Below, piece by piece: positions 8,132 to 15,491 of a stretch of 27,401 nt of DNA. The notes beneath the pieces are model-generated. The model was not told the origin of the DNA and did not search any database. It saw nothing but the letters and a program-made list of their open reading frames with translations. A program made the position numbers and the translations under genes. The stretch spans positions 1 to 27,401 of the forward strand of contig CALFHW010000173.1 in assembly GCA_937876695.1 (NCBI GenBank), given 5' to 3'. Position 1 is the stretch's first letter; every line of letters starts with the position of its first letter. The DNA comes from an uncultured bacterium. GTDB lineage: Bacteria > Patescibacteriota > Dojkabacteria > CALFHW01.

Positions 8132-9370
8132 ATGAAAAGTGATTTTCCTATCTTTAAGCATAATCCAGAATTAGTCTATCTCGACTCTGCAGCTAGCAGC
8201 CAAAAGCCGCAAGCAGTGATCGACCGTATTACTGACTTTTATACTAAGGAAAATGCCAATGTGCACCGCGGAATCTACGACCTGAGTGAGGCTGCGACTG
8301 AAAATTACGAATCTGGGCGCGCAATTGTCGCTAGACACATCAATGCTGAGGCGAACGAAATCATTTTCAGCGCAGGTTCTACCGCCAGTTCGAATTTAGT
8401 TGCTGCCGGGCATCTGCAGAAGATACTAACTGAGGGTGATATTGTAATCTCAAGTGTGGCCGAGCACCACAGTAACTTTCTACCCTTACAGCAAGTGGCA
8501 ACGCAAAAAGGGTCAAAACTTATGTTAATCGGACTTGATGATGATTTTGGGTTTAATTATGCTGAGTTTGAGCAGGTACTAAAACAACATGGCACTAGAA
8601 TCAAAGTTGTCGCTCTTTCGGCAGTCACAAATGTAACCGGCAGTATTACTGACATGGTTAGGATTAGAAAGCTCCTAAATACTTATGCCAAAGCGGCAAT
8701 TTTAGTTGTGGATGCCGCTCAGTTAGTAGGGCATGGGAAAGTGGATGTAAAAGAGATGGACTGCGACTATCTATTTTTCTCGGCTCATAAAGTGCTTGCG
8801 GAAACAGGCCTCGGGGTTTTGTATGCAGCTGAGCGCAATCACAGTCTGCTAAGCCCGGTCAATCTAGGCGGCGGCATGGTCGAACTGGTAGAAGAAGCTG
8901 GCGTGGAGCTCAAAGCTGCGCCTCAGCGCTATGAAGCTGGTACTCCACATATTTCAGGGGTTTTTAGCTTGGCTGCTGCAATTGGCTACCTGGAAATGAT
9001 TGGTTTAGAAACAATTGCCAGCCATGAAGCTAGCCTTACTGAGCAGCTGATTTCTGAGCTGCAACTTATGCCTGAAATCAGAGTCATTGGACCTACCAAA
9101 TCCCTTGAAAATCGGGCTGGTGTGGTCGCATTTGAGGTTAAAGACGTTCATGCTCATGATGTGGCGGAGTTTCTGGCGAGCAGGCATATTGCTGTCAGAG
9201 CGGGGCATCATTGCGCGCAGCTTCTGCACAGGCAGAGCCTGAATATTAGCAGCAGCGTGCGCGCCAGTTTACACCTCTACAATGAAAGCTCTGACATCAC
9301 CGCACTTATCACTGCTCTCAAAGACTGCCTAGTGTTTTTTGCTAAGTCAGCTAATCCAACTAACTCATGA
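8132..9370 (+). CDS. sufS: Cysteine desulfurase SufS
   Basis: A 412-residue PLP enzyme that strips sulfur from cysteine, leaving alanine, and carries it as a persulfide. The N-terminus has LVYLDSAASSQKP, a hallmark of group II desulfurases. PLP would bind Lys220 in FFSAHKVLAETG, the ring-stacking His is in AEHHSNFLP, and the persulfide cysteine is Cys361 in VRAGHHCAQLLH, close to its position in Escherichia coli SufS. Length is normal. It sits between the SufB/D-like protein and SufU, its usual sulfur acceptor. The ATG follows TATAAT (8122-8127) by four bases, which might be an internal promoter, and there is no Shine-Dalgarno motif. Its TGA overlaps the sufU ATG. Confidence 0.95.
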   Translation: MKSDFPIFKHNPELVYLDSAASSQKPQAVIDRITDFYTKENANVHRGIYDLSEAATENYESGRAIVARHINAEANEIIFSAGSTASSNLVAAGHLQKILTEGDIVISSVAEHHSNFLPLQQVATQKGSKLMLIGLDDDFGFNYAEFEQVLKQHGTRIKVVALSAVTNVTGSITDMVRIRKLLNTYAKAAILVVDAAQLVGHGKVDVKEMDCDYLFFSAHKVLAETGLGVLYAAERNHSLLSPVNLGGGMVELVEEAGVELKAAPQRYEAGTPHISGVFSLAAAIGYLEMIGLETIASHEASLTEQLISELQLMPEIRVIGPTKSLENRAGVVAFEVKDVHAHDVAEFLASRHIAVRAGHHCAQLLHRQSLNISSSVRASLHLYNESSDITALITALKDCLVFFAKSANPTNS

Positions 9371-9786
9371 GCATTGTTGATAGACAAGAACTTCTAGACC
9401 ACTACCAAAACCCGCGCAATAGTGGGAAACCTGAGAAGTTCGATTTGAGCCTCAGTCTAAAGAATAAAAGCTGCGGAGATGACATCACGGTGTTTATAAG
9501 CTTGGCAGAGCCGACCCAGGACGCAACAGCGACCTCAACAGACAATACTTTGGCTCCAGTTACCCAAGTTGTCTCTTCGATCAGCTATGAAGTACGCGGC
9601 TGCGCTCTCTCGGTAGCTTCTGCCTCGATGCTCAGCCAGGAGCTGGCAGGCTTAACTAAAGAACAAATTTTAGCTTTTAGTAGCGAGCAGCTGGAAGAAT
9701 TGGTGGGTAAGTTAACCATTACCCGCAGTAAATGCGCTCACCTACCATTGGAAGCAATTAAAAAAGCAATAAGCTTGCAGAACTAG
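9367..9786 (+). CDS. sufU: SufU sulfur-transfer protein (IscU-like)
   Basis: A 139-residue protein of the SufU family, a zinc protein that takes persulfide from SufS. The start LLDHYQNPRNSGKP is the family's N-terminal signature. The metal ligands are all present: Cys36 and Asp38 in KSCGDDI, Cys79 in RGCALSVAS and Cys123 in RSKCAHLPLEA. A Thr/Ala/Ser-rich insertion (about 48-72) between the first two ligand loops is longer than I expect for the family. The ATG overlaps the sufS stop (ATGA), which indicates coupling and fits the SufS-SufU partnership. Confidence 0.92.
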   Translation: MSIVDRQELLDHYQNPRNSGKPEKFDLSLSLKNKSCGDDITVFISLAEPTQDATATSTDNTLAPVTQVVSSISYEVRGCALSVASASMLSQELAGLTKEQILAFSSEQLEELVGKLTITRSKCAHLPLEAIKKAISLQN

Positions 9787-9825
9787 TTTCCAAAGTAGTT
9801 TTGAACTAGTGTTAAGCAGTCTCGA

Positions 9826-9861
9826 TTGACAATTGCTAAGGCAAGGAGCTATCATGTTAGT
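9826..9861 (+). promoter_or_regulatory. Strong promoter with leaderless start for the zinc-ribbon protein
   Basis: TTGACA (9826-9831) is followed by an 18-base spacer and TATCAT (9850-9855), then six bases to the ATG at 9862. The A of the ATG is where transcription should begin. The nearby AAGGAG (9843-9848) lies inside the spacer and is too far from the ATG for an ordinary Shine-Dalgarno site. The TTG at 9826 is the -35 box itself and should not be taken as a start codon. Confidence 0.75.
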
Positions 9862-10230
9862 ATGGAACCAAATCTAAATAAAGACAACCAACAAGCCGTT
9901 AAATCCCTAGCACCAAGGCATTGTGATCTTTGCGGTAACAAGTACTCCGAGGCAGATTTCAATGTAATGCGCTCCACACCACAGCAGACTGTTATCCATT
10001 TGCATTGTAAAAGTTGTGGAAACTCCTACATGCTCAACGTTTTTAGCCCGGTGAATGGTTTCTTAGGTAGTAGCAGAGCACCAATAAATCTGGATCTGAC
10101 CACAGCAAAGGAACTGACTCTATTTGCCGGACGCAAGCCAATCGCTGTTGATGAGGCTCTAGATGCTTACAATGCAATTTACAAGTCTGACGCTTTAAGC
10201 CAATTTATCTCGAATAGCTCTAAGGTCTAG
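9862..10230 (+). CDS. Small zinc-ribbon protein of unknown function
   Basis: A 122-residue protein when started at the ATG dictated by the upstream promoter. It has two zinc-knuckle motifs, HCDLCG and HCKSCG, about 30 residues apart, forming a plausible four-cysteine zinc ribbon with a histidine before each. The remainder is a mixed region with an NLDLTTAKELTLF segment and a short helical C-terminus. No signal peptide or membrane helix is present, so it is probably cytoplasmic. I do not recognise the family. The ribbon could bind nucleic acid or serve as a protein-contact module. Its final 36 bases overlap the 3' end of convergent recF. Confidence 0.7.
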   Translation: MEPNLNKDNQQAVKSLAPRHCDLCGNKYSEADFNVMRSTPQQTVIHLHCKSCGNSYMLNVFSPVNGFLGSSRAPINLDLTTAKELTLFAGRKPIAVDEALDAYNAIYKSDALSQFISNSSKV

Positions 10231-11358
10231 TTTATTGCCAATTTTCGCTATTTTTTTAGGAATGTAATCACTCGCTGGGGCAGTGATGAATAATTGTTGG
10301 CCTGATTTTACAAGTTTAGTGATGTAACTGGCAGTATTTTGGCGGTGGGCAGGGTCGAGCTCGGAGAAAAGGTCGTCCAAGAGAAGAATCTGTTTATCGC
10401 CCTTTTCGGCCTCAATCAGGCTTAGGGCGGCTAAATGCAAGATCAACCCAAACAACCTCTGCTGGCCTCTTGAAGCGCCGAAGCGTACTAACCTGCCCTG
10501 GAGAAAAAATTCGATATCATCCAAGTGAGGCCCGTAAAGGCCTCGTCCAGCCTGTAGTTCTTTGCTAGATCCCGCTTCCAGTTTGTTCTTAAAACTCTGA
10601 GTGATGGCAGGTAACAGACCCGCTGCATTTAAGCCAGGCTCTATCTGCTTATCGCTCAATGGCCCGCTGACTTTACTGACATAGCTGAAGCTAACCTTGA
10701 AGTCCTGGAGATTATAGATTTCGGCAGAAAGATCCTCGAGAATTGGTAGTAGCGCGCTGAGCAGCGCTAGTCGCTCTGCGATAACCTGCGAGCCTAGTTG
10801 TGCCAGTTTGTCATTCCAGAAAGATAACTGGCTAGCTGTGACCCCATTTTGCAACAAACTGTTTCTAGATAGAACCACCCGTCTGTAGTCTCTAAAAACC
10901 TGATACAAAGAAGGTCTCAAGCTGATAAGTACCTCGTCTAGAAAATCTCTGCGCTGCTTAGCTTGGCCCGTGACTAGGTCGATCGAGGTTGGCGCGTAAA
11001 CCAGCGCCCCGATGTACTGACGGAATTTAATAATACTGGCTGCCTTAGAAGCGAACTGAAACTTCTTGCGGGCGCTGAGTTGTCCTGTGGCCAAGTGTCG
11101 TCTATGCCATTCCAACTGTAGTACATCGCTGCCAATACTCCCTGCTATCAGCGACAGCACAGAATCTTTGTCTTGAGGCCAGATTAGCTCATCGGGCACC
11201 CTGCGAAAAGAACTGCCACTAGCTAAATATCCAATAGCCTCAAGCAGATTACTCTTGCCGAAGCCATTAGCAGCCACCAGCAAATTAATCCCATCTGAAA
11301 ACTCTATTTGGCCGTGCAGATTTTTGAAATTCCAAAGCCTAAGGCTGTCGATATGCAT
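10195..11358 (-). CDS. recF: DNA replication and repair protein RecF
   Basis: A 387-residue SMC-like ABC ATPase that helps load RecA at single-strand gaps in the RecFOR pathway. The opening IDSLRLWNFKNL is typical. Walker A is ANGFGKSN at about 30-37, with Phe and Ser where GQGKT is more usual. The ABC signature appears as SRGQQRLFGLILHLA, and Walker B with the D-loop is ILLLDDLFSELDP around 324-336. Length is near the usual 360-370. It is not beside dnaA, dnaN or gyrB, its common neighbours. An extended -10 ends six bases before the ATG, giving it its own leaderless transcript despite lying just downstream of the trigger factor gene. Its 3' end overlaps the convergent zinc-ribbon gene. Confidence 0.93.
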   Translation of the reverse strand: MHIDSLRLWNFKNLHGQIEFSDGINLLVAANGFGKSNLLEAIGYLASGSSFRRVPDELIWPQDKDSVLSLIAGSIGSDVLQLEWHRRHLATGQLSARKKFQFASKAASIIKFRQYIGALVYAPTSIDLVTGQAKQRRDFLDEVLISLRPSLYQVFRDYRRVVLSRNSLLQNGVTASQLSFWNDKLAQLGSQVIAERLALLSALLPILEDLSAEIYNLQDFKVSFSYVSKVSGPLSDKQIEPGLNAAGLLPAITQSFKNKLEAGSSKELQAGRGLYGPHLDDIEFFLQGRLVRFGASRGQQRLFGLILHLAALSLIEAEKGDKQILLLDDLFSELDPAHRQNTASYITKLVKSGQQLFITAPASDYIPKKIAKIGNKLDLRAIRDKLA

Positions 11359-11373
11359 GAATCTATTCTAGCA
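11359..11373 (-). promoter_or_regulatory. Extended -10 promoter of recF, leaderless
   Basis: On the minus strand TGC (11373-11371) directly precedes TAGAAT (11370-11365), forming an extended -10 (TGnTAGAAT). Six bases then separate it from the recF ATG at 11358. No good -35 is seen at the expected distance, which an extended -10 can tolerate. Confidence 0.65.
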
Positions 11374-11383
11374 CCCTAGCGTC

Positions 11384-12517
11384 CTAGCTTACCTGATCTC
11401 TAAGCCAATTAACTGCTTTCTGTCTCAACAGAACAGATGCGATGTAGTTGCGATTCTGAGGCTGCTTGTACTGCTCTTTTAGATTCTCATCGGTGATACC
11501 TGCTATTTCCTGATCGATTTCTGCTGGCTCAACTTTAAGTTTTTGCTCTTTGGAGATAGCGATGAAGAGAAAATCGCTGCTAATCTGCAGCGCTGCTTCC
11601 TTATCCCACATCTCTCTCATGTTCTCGATAGTGCTATTTTGCATCTTCAAAAATTCCTCAATCTCAAGTCCCAATTCCTTGATCCTAGAGACATATTGTT
11701 TTTCCTTAGCAGCAGACTGCGATTTGATCAACTGTGCAGGTGCACTGAAACCAGCCAGCTCAATTGCCTCTTTGACTAGGTCAGTCAGGTACTTTTCGTC
11801 CTCTTGCTGCTGCTTTTGCTTGAGCAGATTCTCGCGCAATAGCTTTCTGACATCTGCAGAAGTCTTAAGCTCTTCCTTGTTTAACTGTTTGGGCCAGTCG
11901 ATGTCATCGCCGTTGTCTTTTTCAACCTTATCAGCCTTCTTAACTGCAGCTTTATCATTTTTTCCCTCTTCAGTCTTTTCCTCTGATTTAGCTGCATCCT
12001 TAAGCCCATCCTTGGCCTTTTGGCTAGATCTGATGTCCTTAACTAGCTGATCAAATAGCTTGTCTACCTCTTCATCAGTAACTTTTACTTCGACCTTCTT
12101 GGTCTGCAACTTCTTGAAATTTGGCAGGGTAATCTGCGGAACGACAGTAAAAGTAGCCGTGTAAGTCATACCTTTATCATCGCCAAAATCCTTGACGCTG
12201 TAGTTGGCATTATCTAAAGGTTCGAATTCATGCTTAGTGATAATTTCGGCAGTCACTTCTGGCAAAACATGAGCTACAGTCTCTTCGTATAGGTCCATAC
12301 CTAGATTCGCTTCAATTAACGACTTTGGAGCTTTACCTGGTCTAAAGCCTCTGATTTTTACGTTTGGCGCAAGGTGAGTATATGCATGATCCTTTACTTT
12401 GACGAATTTCTCAGGAGTAACTTGGACTGAGATCTCGATGGTAGTTGCGTCAATTGTTTTAATCTCGTAGCTATAATCATCTGTGCTGCCACTAATGGTC
12501 TGCTTACTATCTTTCAT
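11384..12517 (-). CDS. tig: Trigger factor lacking the PPIase domain
   Basis: A 377-residue ribosome-associated chaperone. The N-terminal ribosome-binding domain carries the signature RGFRPGKAPKSL (about 56-67), and the C-terminal chaperone arms appear as long helices from about residue 210 onward. Normal trigger factors have an FKBP-type PPIase domain of roughly 100 residues between these parts. Here that place is taken by a charged, low-complexity Lys/Glu/Asp/Ala segment of about 45 residues (164-207), so the protein is shorter than the usual 430-450. PPIase-less forms are known to keep chaperone activity in other bacteria. The gene follows a small acidic protein in the same leftward block; its ATG is preceded by AT-rich DNA with no clear Shine-Dalgarno motif. 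Confidence 0.88.
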   Translation of the reverse strand: MKDSKQTISGSTDDYSYEIKTIDATTIEISVQVTPEKFVKVKDHAYTHLAPNVKIRGFRPGKAPKSLIEANLGMDLYEETVAHVLPEVTAEIITKHEFEPLDNANYSVKDFGDDKGMTYTATFTVVPQITLPNFKKLQTKKVEVKVTDEEVDKLFDQLVKDIRSSQKAKDGLKDAAKSEEKTEEGKNDKAAVKKADKVEKDNGDDIDWPKQLNKEELKTSADVRKLLRENLLKQKQQQEDEKYLTDLVKEAIELAGFSAPAQLIKSQSAAKEKQYVSRIKELGLEIEEFLKMQNSTIENMREMWDKEAALQISSDFLFIAISKEQKLKVEPAEIDQEIAGITDENLKEQYKQPQNRNYIASVLLRQKAVNWLRDQVS

Positions 12518-12564
12518 AAAAAGGCTGATAAATATTTAAATACTATCAAGGATTTTAACACAGA

Positions 12565-12762
12565 TTAGTAATAATCTTCGTCATCATCGCTAGTAGCATA
12601 GGGAGGCACGGCGAGAATATCCTCGTCATCATCGGGGTCCACATAAACATTCAAATCATCACTATCATGCAGAACTTTGGAAATGATTTCATCCTCGTCG
12701 GTATCCTCAATTGAGTCGACTTGATTGTTTTTGGCAGTAGCAGTTTTTTTCACGATATGCAC
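12565..12762 (-). CDS. Acidic microprotein between dus and tig
   Basis: A 65-residue protein with a short basic N-terminus (VKKTATAKNN) and a strongly acidic remainder containing two DDDED runs, ending in DYY. No cysteines, no membrane segment and no recognised domain are seen; it is probably disordered. The start codon would be GTG at 12762 directly after a TATTGT hexamer; a second in-frame GTG at 12753 is a possible alternative. It lies on the same strand 18 bases after dus and 47 bases before trigger factor, so it is likely part of that transcript. Its position next to a ribosome-bound chaperone and a tRNA-modifying enzyme suggests, weakly, a translation-related role. Confidence 0.55.
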   Translation of the reverse strand: MHIVKKTATAKNNQVDSIEDTDEDEIISKVLHDSDDLNVYVDPDDDEDILAVPPYATSDDDEDYY

Positions 12763-12780
12763 ACAATAGCAAAAATCTGT

Positions 12781-13935
12781 TCAAGCCAGCAAGTATTCTG
12801 CCAATACTTTTTCCACCTCATCAGAATCCTTACTAACCACTAATCTGGCCCTTAGTCTGGCAGCGCCATCCCAGCCTGAAATATACCAAGCCAAATTCTT
12901 GCGCATTTGTGGGTATTCACCAGGGTCTTTGAAGTGTTCGTGGTAGCGAGCATGCTCCAGCATTACTTTGAATAGCTCTTCCTTCTCCGGCATATATGAT
13001 GTAGTTGTATCGCCCGCGAAAGCCTGCCTTATCTCCTCAAATATCCAGGGGTTGCCATAGGTAGCTCTGCCTATTAATAAACCATCGACTTTTGAGATTT
13101 CCTGCAGTTCCAGTGCCGACTGCGCGCTTTTTATATCGCCGTTGCCGAAAATTACGGTAGCTGGCGCAATTTTGTCTCTGACTTGCACAGCTTTAGCTAT
13201 CTCGCTCCAATCAGCCAAACCAGTGTACATCTGCTTCAGGGTACGACCGTGGACCGAGATTAATTCCACTCCAGTCCCTAGGAGGTTACCGATCCAGTCT
13301 TCAGTGACAGGCATTGAAAATCCGATCCTGGTTTTTACAGAAACTGGGATTAATCTCCTTTGCACTGGCTGCTGATAAATGCCCTTTAATTTTGAGGACT
13401 CTACGAACTCCTTGAGCAGGCGCTTTGCTTTGCCAGTCGTAAGTAGTTGCCACTTACTCCAATTAATTCCTGACTCAGCCCAATCCCGGACCGCTGCTTG
13501 CACAGCTTTGATTATATCCACCGCCAGGTCAGGCGTATTTATCAGGGCAGCGCCGCAACCTCTATGCACCACAGACTTAGCAGGGCATCCCATATTTATA
13601 TCTACCCCATCAAATCCTAACTCGCAGACTAATTGTGCTGACGTATAAAAAAGGTCGGGATCATTGCCGTAAATTTGGGCAATTACTGGCCGTTCTTCCT
13701 CGTTATACCAAAAGTCTCGCAACAGTCTAGGGCTCAAGCGCACCACACCTTCTACTGGAATGAACTCAGTAAAGGTGACATCTGGCCTACCATAAATAGC
13801 TTGGATCTTACGGTACGAAACATCAGTCACACTATCCATTGGCGCGAGACCAATAACTGGACGGCCTTGAGCAACTGCAGCCCGCTTCAAACCCGCCCAT
13901 GAAAATTTGTCTTCAGTATATAATTGGTTGTGCAT
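12781..13935 (-). CDS. dus: tRNA-dihydrouridine synthase
   Basis: A 384-residue FMN-dependent enzyme that reduces uridines in tRNA to dihydrouridine. The TIM-barrel start is IGLAPMDSVTDVSYRK (about 28-43). The catalytic cysteine is Cys117 in VDINMGCPAK, followed by HRGCGAAL. The FMN-binding segments VSVKTRIGF and SVHGRTLKQMYTG are present, and GNGDI and GLLIGRATYGNPWIF close the barrel. An insertion of about 40 residues before VSVKTR makes it longer than the usual 320-350. I cannot tell DusA, B or C from this. The ATG at 13935 overlaps the 5' end of the divergent kinase gene, and TATAAT ends ten bases upstream, inside that gene. Confidence 0.93.
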   Translation of the reverse strand: MHNQLYTEDKFSWAGLKRAAVAQGRPVIGLAPMDSVTDVSYRKIQAIYGRPDVTFTEFIPVEGVVRLSPRLLRDFWYNEEERPVIAQIYGNDPDLFYTSAQLVCELGFDGVDINMGCPAKSVVHRGCGAALINTPDLAVDIIKAVQAAVRDWAESGINWSKWQLLTTGKAKRLLKEFVESSKLKGIYQQPVQRRLIPVSVKTRIGFSMPVTEDWIGNLLGTGVELISVHGRTLKQMYTGLADWSEIAKAVQVRDKIAPATVIFGNGDIKSAQSALELQEISKVDGLLIGRATYGNPWIFEEIRQAFAGDTTTSYMPEKEELFKVMLEHARYHEHFKDPGEYPQMRKNLAWYISGWDGAARLRARLVVSKDSDEVEKVLAEYLLA

Positions 13936-13951
13936 AACGACTTTAATTATA
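13919..13951. promoter_or_regulatory. Interleaved divergent promoters of dus and the APH-fold kinase gene
   Basis: On the plus strand TATAAT (13919-13924) ends five bases before GTG 13930, the proposed kinase start. On the minus strand TATAAT (13951-13946) ends ten bases before the dus ATG at 13935. The start codons point away from each other but overlap by six bases, so each -10 box lies inside the opposite coding sequence. Neither promoter has an obvious consensus -35. Confidence 0.6.
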
Positions 13952-14916
13952 CACTCAAACTGAAAACTGGTCTTGCTAGGCTTCTAGGGGTAGAGATTTC
14001 AGGCTTAGACTTTTTGGCAAAGGGCTATCGCAATAGCTGCTATTTGGTAAGACTAGCAAGCGGTCAAGAACTAAAAGGCGAACAACAGCTGGTGTTAATT
14101 GTTTATAAAAAGGAATCTACTATCCTTCAGAAAATTAAGCGTGCGGGCAAGTTGGGTAAGGCGCTGAGGATTGGTGGGCTGCCAGCTAGAACTCCAGTAA
14201 GTGACATTATTAAACTAGATCATACACCCACTTATGCTTGTCTTTATAACTTTCTGCCTGGGCAGACACTACCTTGGGAAGCCTTTAGCAAAAACCATAT
14301 CAAGGCTATCGGGCAGACGATGGCTAAATTGCACCTGGCAGGTCGGGACGTAAAGCTAGACCACAGCGCGGTTACTGATTTTGAGCAGAGTATTGAAACC
14401 AGCCTGCGATATCTGGACAGAGTTGAAGTCAAAAGTGCGCTGCAGCAGAAACTCGGGCTGACAATGCATACTACAGCGCTGAAAACTGCTCTGCCCAAGC
14501 TCATTTCGATACTTACCTCGCTTCCTCAAATCAATTTGCATATGGACCTGGTGCGCAGCAACCTGCTTTTTTCACCCGACAAACAAATCAGCGGGATTTT
14601 AGATTTCGAAAAATGCGGCCAAGGTCCGGCTGTGTTAGACATCACGCGCAGCTTATCTTTTTTACTGGTTGATGTAGAGGCCAAAACCCCAGAAAAGATC
14701 GTAAAGTATTTCATCCGTTCAGGGTACTTAAAAGCCGCACCCACTGGATCAAATATGATTAACCTTAAGCTAGTTAACTTGCTAGTTAATTGCTTCCTGG
14801 TATACGATTTCTATAAATTCTTGAAACACAACCCATATGAGAGCCTGCATGACAATCGGCACTTTCTCAGGACTAGGTCGTATTTAATCAGCTCAAAGCT
14901 TTGTGCTAATATCTAG
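13930..14916 (+). CDS. APH/choline-kinase-fold small-molecule kinase
   Basis: A 328-residue kinase-like protein of the aminoglycoside phosphotransferase (APH) superfamily. The catalytic loop reads LHMDLVRSNLLF (HxDxxxxN) and the metal-binding motif is GILDFEKCG. The N-lobe has a nucleotide-binding-like GYRNSCYLV segment and a lysine in LIVYKKE. The family phosphorylates hydroxyls of aminoglycosides, choline, ethanolamine, homoserine or sugars, so the substrate is open. GTG 13930 is chosen because the only upstream alternative, TTG 13924, overlaps the -10 box. It is the first gene of a five-gene operon and is followed after two bases by a nucleotidyltransferase. That order, kinase then nucleotidyltransferase, suggests activation of a phosphorylated alcohol or sugar. 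Confidence 0.8.
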   Translation: MHNDFNYTLKLKTGLARLLGVEISGLDFLAKGYRNSCYLVRLASGQELKGEQQLVLIVYKKESTILQKIKRAGKLGKALRIGGLPARTPVSDIIKLDHTPTYACLYNFLPGQTLPWEAFSKNHIKAIGQTMAKLHLAGRDVKLDHSAVTDFEQSIETSLRYLDRVEVKSALQQKLGLTMHTTALKTALPKLISILTSLPQINLHMDLVRSNLLFSPDKQISGILDFEKCGQGPAVLDITRSLSFLLVDVEAKTPEKIVKYFIRSGYLKAAPTGSNMINLKLVNLLVNCFLVYDFYKFLKHNPYESLHDNRHFLRTRSYLISSKLCANI

Positions 14917-14918
14917 CT
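14904..14918 (+). promoter_or_regulatory. Extended -10 at the nucleotidyltransferase start
   Basis: TGC (14904-14906) followed by TAATAT (14907-14912) forms an extended -10, and six bases separate it from the ATG at 14919. It lies within the last codons of the kinase gene. If active it is an internal operon promoter giving a leaderless mRNA for the downstream genes. Confidence 0.5.
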
Positions 14919-15488
14919 ATGGCAACAACAGCTAAATTCAATTGGCGCAAAAGACTCATTGAGCAAAGTGACCTTACCGACCTAAACGAGAAGTTATCAG
15001 GCCTGGGGAAGAAAGTCATTTTTACTGCTGGTGCTTGGGATATGCTGCATGTTGGACAAGTTAGGTATCTGCAGGAGGCTCGCGAATTGGGAGATGTATT
15101 GGTTGTAGGTGTAAGCTCAAATGCTGCAATCAGGAAAGTAAAAGGCAAAAACAGACCTATCCTAGATGAAATGGTGAGGGCAGAGATGATTGCACACTTG
15201 AGGCATGTTGATTTCGTCACAATTATTCCCGAGCCATCTTGTCAGCCCACACTAGCTATGCTCAAACCCCAGATCTACGTATCTGTCAAAGAGGATTGGA
15301 ACGATAAGTTTAAGGAGTCCAAAGAGTATAAAACTGTAATTAAAAATGGCGGAGAAGTGATGATTCTGGACCGACAATCACCCTACATCTCGACGACCAA
15401 GATCTTAGAGAAAGCTGTGAGTTCAAGGCTAGGTGACATTTTTAAAGACTTTATGGATCTGCGCAAAGATCCGCTCAAGGAGAAATAA
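14919..15488 (+). CDS. Cytidylyltransferase-like nucleotidyltransferase with variant HxGH motif
   Basis: A 189-residue Rossmann-type nucleotidyltransferase. The sequence FTAGAWDMLHVGQVRYLQEA (35-54) matches the 'GcFDllH.GHv.yL..A' start of the glycerol-3-phosphate cytidylyltransferase and RfaE2/HldE family. The second histidine of the HxGH motif is Gln here (HVGQ, 44-47). The C-terminal STTKILEK corresponds to the family's [ST]ST.I motif. Members transfer CMP or AMP to a phosphorylated alcohol or sugar. The substituted Gln could change nucleotide handling or reduce activity. It sits two bases after the kinase gene and three bases before a HIT-Nudix fusion. Confidence 0.82.
   Translation: MATTAKFNWRKRLIEQSDLTDLNEKLSGLGKKVIFTAGAWDMLHVGQVRYLQEARELGDVLVVGVSSNAAIRKVKGKNRPILDEMVRAEMIAHLRHVDFVTIIPEPSCQPTLAMLKPQIYVSVKEDWNDKFKESKEYKTVIKNGGEVMILDRQSPYISTTKILEKAVSSRLGDIFKDFMDLRKDPLKEK
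15477..15482 (+). promoter_or_regulatory. Shine-Dalgarno site deciding the GTG start of the HIT-Nudix gene
   Basis: AAGGAG lies nine bases before GTG 15492. It is one of the few clear Shine-Dalgarno motifs in the window and belongs to a gene inside an operon, in contrast with the leaderless starts of first genes. It supports GTG rather than a later ATG as the start codon. Confidence 0.7.
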
Positions 15489-15491
15489 TCC

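Noticed and set aside
9781..9810. Repeat of AACTAGT with a CAAA/TTTG inverted repeat after sufU, considered as a terminator
   Set aside because: The stem is only four AT-rich pairs, and there is no T run after it.
9826..9861. TTG start codon adding 12 residues to the zinc-ribbon protein
   Set aside because: The TTG is part of a TTGACA -35 box, and the -10 places the transcription start at the ATG at 9862.
11550..12050. Long open frame (166 codons) on the plus strand opposite trigger factor
   Set aside because: Serine/leucine-rich translation is typical of an antisense shadow of a Lys/Glu-rich gene; no domain, promoter or ribosome site.
13924..13929. TTG start for the APH-fold kinase
   Set aside because: Its first base is the last base of the TATAAT -10 box, so it would not be transcribed; GTG 13930 is preferred.
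13930..14916. Aminoglycoside resistance gene
   Set aside because: Only the broad APH fold is supported; operon context points to metabolism and nothing indicates antibiotic specificity.
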